Part shown: one piece after another, positions 54,237 through 64,000 of the stretch
Position numbering within the stretch: position 1 is the stretch's first letter
How the letters are laid out: every line of letters begins with the position of its first letter
NCBI GenBank assembly: GCA_018296165.2
Contig: JACKQL020000001.1
Location: forward strand, 372,001 to 436,000
DNA length: 64,000 nucleotides
Reading direction: 5' to 3'
DNA from: Termitomyces sp. T153
Taxonomy: Eukaryota; Basidiomycota; Agaricomycetes; Agaricales; Lyophyllaceae
Notes under the pieces: generated by a model
What the model saw: the letters and a program-made list of their open reading frames with translations, nothing else
What the model was told of the DNA's origin: nothing
The model's database searches: none
Program-made: the position numbers and the translations under genes

Positions 54237-56428
54237 TCACACGCACGGGCCAGACACGGCCGGCCGGCCTTCCCACTCCTTGTCCCCATTAGCCTCGTGC
54301 TCCCACACACATAGCGCGGCCTCATCCCATATCTTGTCCCTCGTATCTCCTTCTCGTCTCAGGAAAACCTCGCCTTCAAATTGTATCGGAAGGTAAATAT
54401 TATGCACCGGGTGCCTGGCCATCCATCTACAATTGAGCTACTTTTGTGCCCTGCAGTCGTCTGACAACTTACGCGTAACTCGGATTGTACAAGTAAGTTT
54501 TTCCATAACCCAGGTCTTTCATCAATTCGGTAGGTGCATTTCGCATGGACATAGGTACCGGGATTGTCAAGTCTAGTTTGGCGGCGGCCTCTGCACGATT
54601 ATATGCTTCGTAGGCCCGAGTAGACTTTGGTGCCTCTGCAAGATATGCAACGAGATGAGCCAAATTGATACGGCATTCTGGCATGCCTATTGTCTGACAG
54701 GCTTGCAGAGTGGCCATGGCCTGCTCATTTCAGTAACAATTTCCGGTTGTCAAATCACGCAAGAGCATCTCACCAATGGAAGAGCATTGTTGTCTGCAAG
54801 GCCAATATCTTCGCTAGCACAAACAACCATACGACGTGCAATGTACAAAGGATCTTCTCCGGCGGTCAGCAGTCTTGCGAGCCAGTACAATGCCGCACTT
54901 CCTTGACTTCCCCTGACGCTTTTGTGCAGTGCAGATATCATGTCGTAATGACTTTCGCCGGTGCGATCGTAGGAGGCTGATACCGAATGCTTCAAAGCTG
55001 CCAGAAGAGATTCTTCCTTGGAGTCTTTGGGCGATTGAATAGCAAGCTCGAGAAGGGAAATTGCAGCCCGAGCGTCTCCCGCTGCCAGCGATGTGATGCG
55101 GGACAGTATCTTTGAGGTTATCTGGGGAAAATAAGTGCGAGTAAATACAATGACATCAGAAGGGAAGAATGGGGGCGGTTCCGAAGACGACGGTCCTGGT
55201 TCCGTCGAACATGAATCCACCGGGATGGGCCCGATGCGCTTCAGAGCATTAGCAAGAATTGTTATTATCTCGGTATCAGTAAGCCGTTCAAGCACGAACA
55301 CTCTGCATGCATCTCAGGTGAATGCACTGAATGAATATTGTGGAAAGCTCACCGACAGCGGCTAAGCAATGCGCCCGTAAGCTTAAAAGAGGGATTTTCC
55401 GTTGTGGCACCCACGAGCTAAGGAACTGATCAATACATCAAGAAATACATTCATTTGGGGCTTGCGACCTGAACATGACCTTGCTCGACATATGGGAGAC
55501 AGATATCCTTTCAATGGCCGATTCTATTCATGTCCTAGTCAAAGAGCGATTGGCATACCTGCTGCGATTTAGTAAGGCGGTGAACTTCATCCAGGAATAG
55601 TACGGTCTTCCTTTTGCAGTCATATGAGACAAAAAGACAGCTCTGACTTAAAACTTATTAACTAACCTTCTACTTAAGGCAAGTGTGTTCTTTGCCTCTT
55701 CAAGGGTTGCCCGCACGTCAGTTATGCCGACGTTAGTTGCACCGAGCTCCTTAAAAACACAATCCGTTTGTCTCGCAATCAACCGTGCCAGAGTAGTTTT
55801 CCCACATCTAATGAATAGGAAGCGATTAGTATGAATTCTCGACATGACAAAAAATATCTTGCCCCGGTGGGCCCCAAAATATGATTGATCCAGCGATATC
55901 ACCGCCAAGTGTCTTTAAAAGCAAAGAACCTGGACTGGTCAGATGGGACTGTCCAACAAAGTCACATAATGCGCTAGGACGAAGTTTTTCCGCAAGGGGT
56001 ACGACAGCTTCAAGGTGAGCAATTTTGTTCCGCTTGAAGTGTGGATGAATTGCAGTATCTTCAACAACCGCACGCTTGTTCGTGTGAGCATTCGTGGACG
56101 ATGAATTATTAGAATCGAGAGCCTTTCGACCTTGAGTGAAAATTGGGGCCATTGGACTGGAGGATGGACCGTTTGATTTCCTCTGAATAGCCTTTGCCGC
56201 TCGAAGTGGCATAAATGAGGTACTCGAGGCTTGAGATGATGATAAGTTCAGATGATCCTCGCAACCACTGTCAATATGTTCGTTGATGACCTGGTCAGAC
56301 ACGTCCCGTGAACATATTGGGCTTAGCAATTATTGTATAAGTTTTTTGCGACGCAACAGAAGCAAGCAGTCAAGAAAATCGCACCATGTAACTAGGAGAG
56401 TAAAATTAGAATATGAGCCTACAGACAT
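54237..56428 (-). CDS. MGS1: MGS1/WRNIP1 AAA+ ATPase with UBZ finger
   Basis: The protein maintains stalled replication forks. A small first exon ([14 protein letters not shown] plus two bases of a Cys codon) joins to [20 protein letters not shown], completing a C-x2-C..H..C UBZ ubiquitin-binding finger. A disordered segment follows, then [19 protein letters not shown], Walker A GPPGCGKTT (split by a GC-AG intron), Walker [11 protein letters not shown], sensor-1 [11 protein letters not shown], and [14 protein letters not shown]. The helical C-terminal part ([74 protein letters not shown]) is WRNIP1-like. It ends GPCV at 54237. About nine introns. Confidence 0.93.
55808..55862 (-). other. GC-AG intron inside the MGS1 Walker A motif
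   Basis: Donor GG|GCAAGA, acceptor TTCATTAG, 55 nt. Removing it turns CCG GG + A TGT GGG AAA into Pro-Gly-Cys-Gly-Lys, restoring GPPGCGKTT. No GT donor in reach gives this motif. Confidence 0.75.
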
Positions 56429-56520
56429 AAATGACGCTAGAACCTGTCTTCATGAGCATCGGATATATACGTAGACCTCCAACAAATGGTCAGAGTAAAG
56501 GTATGTACTTTATTACGTCA

Positions 56521-57329
56521 TCAGTACAAGCCTGGAATAAGCCTGTGTGGTACCCTTTCAACCCAATCTGCCCATTCTTCGCTAAACGCCTCCGACAAGG
56601 CCTCGTCCTCCTTATACATCCGTATCAGAAGTCCAAACGTGATTGTCGTTACCAAAATCAGGTAAATCATTGCAATCCCCTGCCCGAGTGTCGTTTTAAG
56701 TGGTCCACATTCTCGCGCCCACGACCCCTTGCCATACTTAGTTCATGACTAGTTTCGCCTTGGCAAGTGAAAAACATACCGAGCCCGCATGCCAGATCAT
56801 GATGCCAAAAACGCAGAGGACAACACCCAAATATCCGGGATGACGGACAATGGAGTAGGGACCAGTGGTTACGAGTTTATGTTCGGTTCTAAGGCTCATC
56901 TCGAACGTGAATAGTCGGCCAAGTTCACGATAGCACCGATATCGAATGAATCCTCCCAAAGCCGTCAGGAAGGTGCCCAGAACGAACAACGGAGAGACTT
57001 TTATCTTTTCCTCTGTGCCGTCAAAGGCTAACACTGACAAAATGTTTTGAGATATCTTCAATGCTGGTGAATTAGTAGCCAGGATAACTGTGGCTTCTCC
57101 AATGGCAGCCGTCCAGCAGATCAGCTAGATGAATGAATCAGCATTCGTGACAATTGATTACGAGAGCATCTACCTGAACGATGATGGGACCGGATCGTTG
57201 TTTCACCAATAATTCCATCTTTGAAGTTGAAAGCATCTCTTCTGGCAGGGCTGGGGGATGCGGGGCAGTCGTAGTAACCTGGAGGCCAATCATGGCGAAT
57301 AAGATGCAGGGTATTTTGAGTAACGACAT
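56521..57329 (-). CDS. Isoprenylcysteine carboxyl methyltransferase family membrane protein
   Basis: The start MSLLKIPCILFAMIGLQV is a hydrophobic segment; further membrane segments are in LICWTAAIGEATVIL, VSPLFVLGTFLTALGGFIRYRCY, YLGVVLCVFGIMIWHAG and GQGIAMIYLILVTTITFGLL. The SAM-binding core is HKLVTTGPYSIVRHPGYLG, and the C-terminal signature is MYKEDEALSEAFSEEWADWVERVPHRLIPGLY. This is the ICMT/PEMT fold. Enzymes of this family methylate prenylated cysteine at the ER; basidiomycetes have several diverged copies, so orthology with Ste14 is not claimed. Stop at 56521-56523 is deduced after an intron ending near 56744. Confidence 0.85.
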
Positions 57330-57942
57330 GGCTTAAATCCGTTGGATATAACGGTTTTAGACGGGATGGAGACGCGTTAAACTAGTCCTTCATGTACTCG
57401 GACTATTAAAGAAGCGTCTGACAAAAAATTGCGTCAAGATAGTAGGTCTAGTGTGCGGTGGCGCACCGAAAGCTTCGGATGAAAGGGTACACCGCGGCCA
57501 TTCATCATCAAGAGTGCATCTGTTGTGCGGACTGACCTGAATGTAGCAAAAAAACAGGAGTACCGAGCTTCAGATACTATCCATCCGAAGTCCCATTGAT
57601 AGATTGAACTCCGAGTAATCCGGAATGTGAGCTTGCGTAGGAACCGCTATTTCGATCTGAGCAAAGTAGAGTTACGATGCTTTCGGGATCGACATCTAAT
57701 ATCTTGGCATGAGATGGCCTGCATATTTTACTCAAACTGGGTAGTCAATTCTAAGTCATATTTTTCTCTGAGGGCGTAGATATTTCGAGAAACGTGATTA
57801 ACGGCTCGCTTGCCTTGCGGCGTCAGCCGGGGTCTGTCCTACTTACTACGAGTGCTCACAGTTTGAAGATTTCATAGTTCGCAGAATGATCTAAGAGATA
57901 TCTAGAGCGGCCTCCACCCCACAACGACATTACATCCAGAAG
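57330..57942. other. Intergenic stretch, no supported gene
   Basis: About 610 bases between two same-strand genes. Small inverted repeats occur (CCGAA..TTCGG at 57466-57478; GTGCG..CGCAC at 57452-57465), but no RNA gene family is recognised and no open frame is supported. It holds the ATP5 3' UTR and the promoter of the methyltransferase gene. Confidence 0.45.
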
Positions 57943-58680
57943 TTAAACAGATTCTGAGCACATTTTAGCACAGTCACGTTTTTTCTCAAGAAAAGCACAT
58001 ACGTTGCAGAGCATTGTTAAGTTTTGTGACGCGAGACTGTACACTCAAGTCGATAGTCTTATCACCGAAATCGACGATGATTCCGCCCAACACTGAAGGA
58101 TTGACCTAAAACAAATTAGAAAGCACAAAGAAGGACTCTGGCAACAGCATACCTTGTTGGTGACCTTCAAAGTCTTTGCTTTCTGACCAGCCTGTGATGC
58201 TTTGAGGGTAGTCTCCAAACGTGATAGGACATCCTTGGCCAGAGGGGTTGCAGACGTGACAATGACATCGAGTTCTCCCCTGTACTGCGCGACGAGCTCA
58301 TTGAAGCCTTCAATAACGCCCTGGGTCTCTCCGAGCCTGCCATTCTCGGAAAGAACAGACAAGAGATTTTTGGTGGTGTCGGAGATGGGATCCTTTTTGG
58401 GAGCCGCACTATCGAGCTTGGCAAAGAACTTGGTGAGGGCGGATCCGCGCTCTGAGGCAGAGAGAGTAGGGTTGTTCAGGAACGCACTGACTTCGGACTG
58501 AGTAGCAATGGTGTTGGCAACAAGAGCAAGGTCAGCATGAACCTTGTTGAGTGCTTGGGGCGACTGTTTGATGGCAGCACCATAGATGGCGTTGGAGTAC
58601 TTGAGAGCGATTGCAGAGGCGGCACGACGACCCAGACCGGGAGCGGCGATGGCTGAGCGGGCGGCAGTGGAGAGCAACAT
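57943..58680 (-). CDS. ATP5: Mitochondrial ATP synthase subunit 5 (OSCP)
   Basis: OSCP links the F1 head to the peripheral stalk. It starts MLLSTAARSAIAAPGLGRRAASAIALKYSNAIYGAAIKQSPQ, with a presequence rich in Ala/Arg and the first OSCP helix. LNNPTLSASERGSALTKFF, ISDTTKNLLSVLSENGRLG and VIEGFNELVAQYRGELDVIVTSATPL are typical. An intron joins VTNK to VNPSVLGGIIVDFGDKTIDLSVQSRVTKLNNALQ. A last intron (57954-58002) joins to AA TCT GTT TAA, giving QQSV and the stop, so the terminal coding piece is 11 nt. Without it the C-terminus would be unlike the family. A CACGTG lies at 58747-58752. Confidence 0.94.
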
Positions 58681-59033
58681 AATGACCAAGGATGATAGCG
58701 GCGACGAAAGACTTAGAAAACACGACTCGGACTACGCCGGGTAGGTCACGTGCACATCATCGTTTTACTTGCACGGCGCCGGGCGCGTTGGCGTGGTGAG
58801 AGCTGTGAGAGCTGAGTCCTTTCCTATAAGGAGTGACGTTTCCATTGACATCGTAACCGTCACCATATTATCTTTTTGACGGAGCACGCCGCAGTCACTT
58901 CGTCGTACTCCTTGTTCAGACAAAGAACAAATAGCCTTTGGTAAATCCGGACAATGGCACCTCGTGTTCATTCGCTGATCATAATATTCATAAGCATTTC
59001 CGCAGGCCATCCACTGCATGTTTACTACTCTTG
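58681..59033. other. Divergent intergenic region ATP5/TRP-like channel, with CACGTG
   Basis: About 350 bases between two divergent start codons. CACGTG at 58747-58752 is 66 bp upstream of the ATP5 ATG. No gene is supported. Confidence 0.45.
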
Positions 59034-61382
59034 ATGTTCTTCTCTCTCGCTAGGCTCCATACAGTATCTCTTTCCCTTTTTCTCTCCTTCTCTTATGCCA
59101 AAGAGGCATCATTATGTGGGTTACCAGCTTATCCATTCGTCATCATCTCTGATCTCTTGAGACAGTCACTTCCTCTGTCACCTACTGTGAACCACCAGAA
59201 TCCCTCCTTATAGAACAATTTGAGATTGCTTATTTTGCTAAGAACGAATCCGTTTCCTTCAACATTTCTGCGGCCAGTGTCGTGCGTTACTCCGCAGTCC
59301 ACATTATTTTATTTTTAACGTGTCCCTTTCCTCCAGCAAGCCAATGTCAACGTCACGGCTAATCTTCTCCTCAATGTCTATGGTATACACGCCGTCAACG
59401 TCACTCTGGACCTCTGTGATATCTTCAATGGTGCTCTATGCCCACTGCCCATGTATAACTTCACTGGGTCCGACTCGATATCCTTACCAAAATCCCTCGC
59501 CGTTCAAGAAAAGATACCAAACATTGCCTTTACGATTCCTGATCTCGAAGGCGTTGCACAACTCGTCTTGACTGAAGTTGGCACTGGGAAGGTTAAGGCT
59601 TGTGTACAAGCAACCTTGTCCAATGGGTGGTCAGCCCATCAAACATCTGTTGAATGGGTGACAGGCAGTATTGCTTTCGCTACTCTTCTAGTGTCCATCT
59701 GGCAGTCACTTTCTCTAGAGGCTATCCTGCCTTTCAGGTTCATTGATCTTCTCTTCCTCTACCAAACTATCGCATCGACTTCCCTCCTCAGTCTAAATTA
59801 TCCTTCGGTGTACCGTGCATTTACTCTCAATTTTGCGTGGGCAGTTGGTTTGTTCTCTACGCCACCAACATCATCCTTCCAGCCATCCATTGATCGGATG
59901 CGTCATTTGACCGGCGGCAATCTTGCAAATGCTACCTCTGCATCAGCTGTCGGACTTGTTAACAGGAAGCTTAGTCCCTATAATTTGATCATTTCCGCCA
60001 CCCAGGTTTCTTCCCATTCCAGCCGGAGAACGGCTGATTTCTCCGCAACATGGGCTAAATTCATGCTTTCCGATTTTCCTACATCTTTCCGTTCGACTCT
60101 AGCCTCTGCGACGCAAGGAACAGATGTTCAGACTGTCACAACTTCTTCATCAAATGTTCTTCAGGCTGGCATTCCAATCTACGTCAATACCCTCCACATC
60201 GCAACAGCCAATGCATTTATGACTGTCTTCTTGTGCTCACTTATTTTCTTGGCTTGTGCATTGGTAGTATTTATACTGGGACTCGTAGTCATACTTGTCC
60301 TTGGACGCGTTGAATGCAAAACGAAGTTCGAACGTGTATATTTGTTATTCGCACAAGCATGGGGAATACGCCTGGTGAGCAATCTTGATTGCATCAGAAA
60401 CATTTTAGTTTATTTATAATTCACGCAGGCTTTAATTCTATTTTTACCTGTCACAGTATTCTCATTTTACCAGTGGACGCTTAAGGACTCGTGGCTCTCG
60501 ACCCTTCTCTCTGTTCTTGCATTCATGGCTCTTCTCATCACTGTAATATATGTCACTTTTGTCGTCTTGCGTTCCGCACGTCGTCGAGGCGCAGATGCTT
60601 TGTTCGCGGACAAAGAACAGCTTGGATCCAAGGGCCCCCTCTATTCTCAATATCGCATTCCTCGCTTTCACTTTTTTATGCTTCTGTTGATCGCCACATT
60701 TCTGAAAGCAGTATTTATTGCCTTTGTCAAAGTCAGCGGCGAAGCCCAAATTATATTAATGATAATCTTGGAAGGGTTCACACTCATGTCCTACTTGATC
60801 TTCCGGCCCTGCGGCTCGCGAAGTGGGGACGTATTCTCCACTTTCCTTACCATCGCACGACTTGTATCAAATGGCTTGATGATTGCATTTGTAGAACGGC
60901 TCAACGTTGCCCCCATTCCCCGGACGGTCATCGGCCTGGTACTCGTCGTCATCTTCTCTTTGACGATCCTCATAACATACGTTAACCTTGTCATCAACTC
61001 TGGGATTGATCAGCTTTGGAAGCGGCGCCACTCAAGTGCTTCGCAATCATCGGCCGATTTATTCATTATAGAAAAGGATGTCCCGGATAAAAGTGATAAC
61101 ACCCTCAGCCACGCGAGCTCCTCGGAACATATCATGAGACCAGCCAATCCGACTCCCGATGGTAGTGATTACATCGTCCCCCACCTTCATCCTTCTCCAG
61201 TCTCTCCCACAGAGACAGAAATGATCACCAGCGCTTACACGAGCAATAGAACATCAGGGACCATGACTGTGGGGTCCCTTCTATCACGTAGATGGTCTTT
61301 TTCGCCTCTACATTCCCCAACTGGCTCTTTCCAGGTGCATGAGTCATCATCAGTCACTTTGCGCAACGACATGTCTAGATAG
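59034..61382 (+). CDS. Fungal TRP-like (Pkd2/Flc type) membrane channel protein
   Basis: A signal peptide (MFFSLARLHTVSLSLFLSFSYA) precedes an ML-like lipid-binding lumenal domain: after an intron, ASLFTSSVTYCEPPESLLIEQFEIAYF, ANVNVTANLLLNVYG, VTLDLCDIFNGALCPLPMYNFTG, with paired cysteines. Then several transmembrane segments: WVTGSIAFATLLVSIWQ, FIDLLFLYQTIASTSLL, LHIATANAFMTVFLCSLIFLACALVVFILGLV, LALILFLPVTVFSFYQWTL, LSVLAFMALLITVIYVTFVVL, FHFFMLLLIATFLKAVFIAF, IILMIILEGFTLMSYLIFRP, TVIGLVLVVIFSLTILITYVNLV. The C-terminal tail is cytosolic and Ser-rich. The family includes S. pombe Pkd2 and the FAD-transporter-like Flc proteins. Chosen start 59034 gives the signal peptide. Confidence 0.9.
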
Positions 61383-61570
61383 TAATACTTTGACATTCCT
61401 ATTGTAAACATATATAAGATACTAACATATATAAGATACTAGACCGCCATTACGTGCAATCATTACTCTATCTGTCATCAATCAGAAAGACCAGATTGAC
61501 TGTATCTGCGACAGCGTTGTCTGATACTAGAGTTGAAATGTCAGTAATTGGGCTGAGATAAACAAGATAC

Positions 61571-62297
61571 ATGTTGTTTCGTTCTACCACGTCTCGCTTC
61601 CGAATGTTTAGGTCCTTTTCACAACAGGGGAACGTTCAAACCACTGCTAGACCGTCTAATCCATATCCTTTTCCTCCTGGCCTCAATCCCAGCCCGCATC
61701 AAATATTTCATCTCCCTAAAAATGCTTCTGAAGGTGATGTAAAGGCTCGATGTATATTTTCAATGAATATTCTATCGCAACTCACTAATGGGACTTTCCA
61801 AGACTACGAGCTTGTCCGAATCTATCATCCGGACAAAGCAGACCCGTCTATATCCAATGAAACTGCCCATGCCAGGTTTCAGTCCATCACCGCCGCATAT
61901 GACGTCCTTCGAGGGAAAACCCTTCTTAAAGACTCTCTCTTCCCGTCTACATCATCGCCTGTTCGAGACTTCAGATATTCTACCACAGCAGCGTGGAGAG
62001 CGCGTTCAAGGCGAAACGAGCTCTATACTGGGAAAGATGATCGATGGAAGGACCATGTCATTCTTTTAGGTCTCGTAGCTGTGAGCTTCATCTTTTCTCC
62101 TAATGTGTTGTTTCTCATGCCTCCTGTGCTCTCAGACTGTTGCAATCCTTGTGGCACAGGTACTTTCTACTCGACAGCAAGCTCTTTCTGAAGCCGTAGC
62201 GCGCACCCGACACCCAAGCATGCCTCAAAGGCAAAGAGCGCCCATCAGTATAACCACGCTGGACGCTGACAATCCAGATCGACATTTGGGAGAATGA
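61571..62297 (+). CDS. Mitochondrial J-domain protein with a membrane segment
   Basis: MLFRSTTSRFRMFRSFSQQGN is an Arg/Ser-rich, acid-free presequence. The J domain begins PSPHQIFHLPKNASEGDVKARYYELVRIYHPDKAD, with the HPD triplet; Tyr at the join comes from an intron (donor CGAT|GTATAT, acceptor TTCCAAG). FQSITAAYDVLRG ends the domain. A Ser/Arg-rich linker leads to a hydrophobic stretch (WKDHVILLGLVATVAILVAQVL) rebuilt by a second intron. J proteins stimulate Hsp70; a short presequence, single J domain and C-terminal anchor suggest a membrane-attached mitochondrial J protein, client unknown. It converges with the next gene, 83 bp between stops. Confidence 0.85.
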
Positions 62298-62380
62298 TAG
62301 AATACTTTCTTAGTAAGTTGACGCCATGTTATTAAATTGTATGATGTGTAGTGAAGAGTACATGGATTCCAAGGTCTCCA

Positions 62381-63876
62381 TTAGAAATACAGTCCACTCC
62401 ATCCCCTTGAACGCACAAGTATTTGATCGGCACCCTCTTTGTCACCTGCCCAGTGAGTCCATGTCTGACCACCGGACACATCTTCGAAGCGGTGGAGTCC
62501 AACGGCCGTGAATGACTTGGAGTTCAACTCGACTCGACCACTAAAATCGGCCTCTTTGTAAGTGAGGTACACGTCTCCGTTGCGCGAAGACAGGTGGACG
62601 TTATCAATTTGACGCTTCAAGGCCTTGGAACCAATGTAGAAAATGTCCGTACGTCCCGCACCAGTCGTTGTTCTGAAGGACACAGGTAACAGATGTTCAG
62701 GATCTAAAGGGGCAGTCGGATGGGCGCGGATGTTGGTAATGCCATCACCGCGTTGAGTAGTGATGCTGGTGCTATTGAGGATTGCAACATCACCCACAAT
62801 CCAACCACGAATGAGCTCAAGGGCCATGTGGTTACCGCGAATGGTTTGACTAGGGATGATGAGGTTGTTCTTATCCATGGCAAACAGCGTAACGAAGAAG
62901 GATTCCAACTCTACATTGGCGTCGGGAGCAAATTGGATGTGCGTGGTAGCATGCGAGACGACATGAAGCTTCTTGAGGGTTGAAGGGATATACATAACAA
63001 TATCAAAACGCATACACTCGGCTTGGAGATCTGCGCCGGGAGTAGATATGACCAGACGGCTGCTCCTTATCGAGCCATCCTCATTAAAGTCAGGATAGAT
63101 GACGTTGATGTACTTGAGCAGTGTCTCGTTGCTTGTACGAAGAGTCATTTCGTATTCAACGTCTTTCGAGTCAGGGGCACCTTGGGCGATTACGAAAGTG
63201 CCGACAATGCTCCCACGAAACTCGAAAGAGTGGTCATTCTCTAGGCCCACTGGAGTCGTCATGACCACCTTGGTGTTGTTATATACATGGGGAGCGGCGA
63301 GACAACCAAGCGAACTGCTAAATGTAGGCATAAGCTCTAGACCAGTAGGCGCATCCTATTAGTGTGATATATCAATAAGCTATTCATGGGGCAAGGATGG
63401 GTCACATACAGATACAGCCCATATAATAAGCTTGACAGAATTCCAAATGGCAATGCCAACAACAACAATACCGAATGCTTTCCAAAAGAGAGAACAACTA
63501 AGTAACTGTAAGATAGTCTTTCTTGGATGAACAGTATTGGGCGCACGTACTCAAGTCCGCAACAAACGCAACAACCGCTCTTACGCTTCCGCCTAGGTCG
63601 TGTCTCCGAATCAAGAAGGCCAACGCTCGCTTCATCGCCTTCACGATCCATATACGGAAGGGGATGGTCGAGAGGTGCACTCGTTAGAGCGACTCTGCCT
63701 TCATCCGACGTGAGAGGGTTATCTGTGGTAGAAGCCGTCAATAACAAGATCGAAAAAACATCGGAAAACCACAGCGAACAGTGTTTGTCCCAATGTTGCT
63801 TGAGTTTGAGAGCACCCATGACACCACCAATCATGGTGAAAAATGAAAGGCCACGACGAGCAGGTCGCTGGTTCAT
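62381..63876 (-). CDS. Type II membrane protein of unknown function
   Basis: The start MNQRPARRGLSFFTMIGG (63876) is followed by a cytosolic-looking N-terminus with an intron, then a basic Cys-rich stretch (RPRRKRKSGCCVCCGL), possibly acylated, and a transmembrane segment (FGIVVVGIAIWNSVKLIIWAV), rebuilt by an intron (GA|GTACGT..CTTAG|T). The rest, about 320 residues in one exon plus an upstream join (AVS|DAPTGLELMP), is beta-rich with repeated patterns such as HSFEFRGSIVGTFVIAQG, HLSSRNGDVYLTYKEADFSGRVELNSKSFTAVGL. This resembles adhesin-like beta-helical folds, but I do not recognise the family. A start upstream in frame has no ATG. Confidence 0.75.
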
Positions 63877-64000
63877 GATGGGAAGAGAAAAATGGGAAGA
63901 CCGGGAGTGTAAGGAAGGCACCTACAAGAAAGGGTGTTCATCAATTAATCGACATCAGTTGGCGCGTCAGCCGTGCAAGGCCGCGAGGCCGCGCAGGATG

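Noticed and set aside
57452..57478. Small inverted repeats as an RNA gene
   Set aside because: Stems of 5 bp only and no conserved snRNA or snoRNA boxes seen.

Overview
The window is a gene-dense stretch of a filamentous basidiomycete (probably Agaricomycotina) nuclear chromosome. The evidence is many protein genes on both strands, each broken by short introns of about 48-60 nt with GT..AG ends, spacers often under 100 bp, fungal-only genes (inositol phosphorylceramide synthase, fused betaine-lipid synthase, GC-kinase of the Nak1/Kic1 type, TRP-like fungal channel), and a nuclear tRNA-Gln with a 9-nt intron. I see no transposon, virus, CRISPR array or bacterial-type operon. Coordinates given for split genes run from start codon to stop codon and include introns; exon junctions were placed by eye from frame and family conservation.

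Layout: 1-1570 partial leucine-rich-repeat protein (-); 1840-2968 RBM18-like RRM protein (-), divergent from RAD23 (3059-4489 +); membrane-anchored lysophospholipase (4749-7314 +); ARF1 GTPase (8139-8965 +); mitochondrial-type cysteine synthase (9308-10641 +); PAM16 (-) divergent from RPA43 (+); tRNA-Gln (-); BTB protein (+); LIM-LIM-C1-RhoGAP (15357-20179 -); KTI12 (+) facing BTA1 (22253-25242 -); ELL elongation factor (+); one-TM protein of unknown function (+); cytochrome P450 (+); disordered hypothetical protein (-); RPS2 (-); ornithine decarboxylase antizyme (+); AUR1 (+); then a same-strand run of eIF3c, an OM14-like small membrane protein, a CLIP-170-like protein and eIF2B-gamma (39212-48991 -); Nak1-type kinase (+); APS kinase, pyroglutamyl peptidase, MGS1/WRNIP1 and an ICMT-family methyltransferase (52047-57329 -); ATP synthase OSCP (-); TRP-like channel (+); mitochondrial J-protein (+); membrane hypothetical protein (-).

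Most genes are housekeeping: translation (RPS2, eIF3c, eIF2B-gamma, KTI12 for tRNA modification), transcription (RPA43, ELL), mitochondria (PAM16, OSCP, cysteine synthase, J-protein), sulfur assimilation (APS kinase, cysteine synthase), lipids (lysophospholipase, BTA1, AUR1), polarity and cytoskeleton (RhoGAP, CLIP-170, Nak1), DNA repair and turnover (RAD23, MGS1). No biosynthetic cluster is evident.

The most interesting locus is the antizyme gene at about 36227-37293. Splicing an inferred 53-nt intron creates the reading GGPG-W-R-F-UGA, which looks like the family's +1 programmed frameshift site, followed by two consecutive perfect hairpins. Because 53 is not a multiple of three, keeping the intron would place the two halves of the antizyme in one continuous frame and bypass the frameshift. 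Other oddities are an exon consisting of the start codon alone (PAM16), two GC-AG introns (one inside the Walker A motif of MGS1), an internal duplication in the OM14-like protein, an 11-nt terminal coding exon in OSCP, and a four-tract G-quadruplex motif between two convergent genes.
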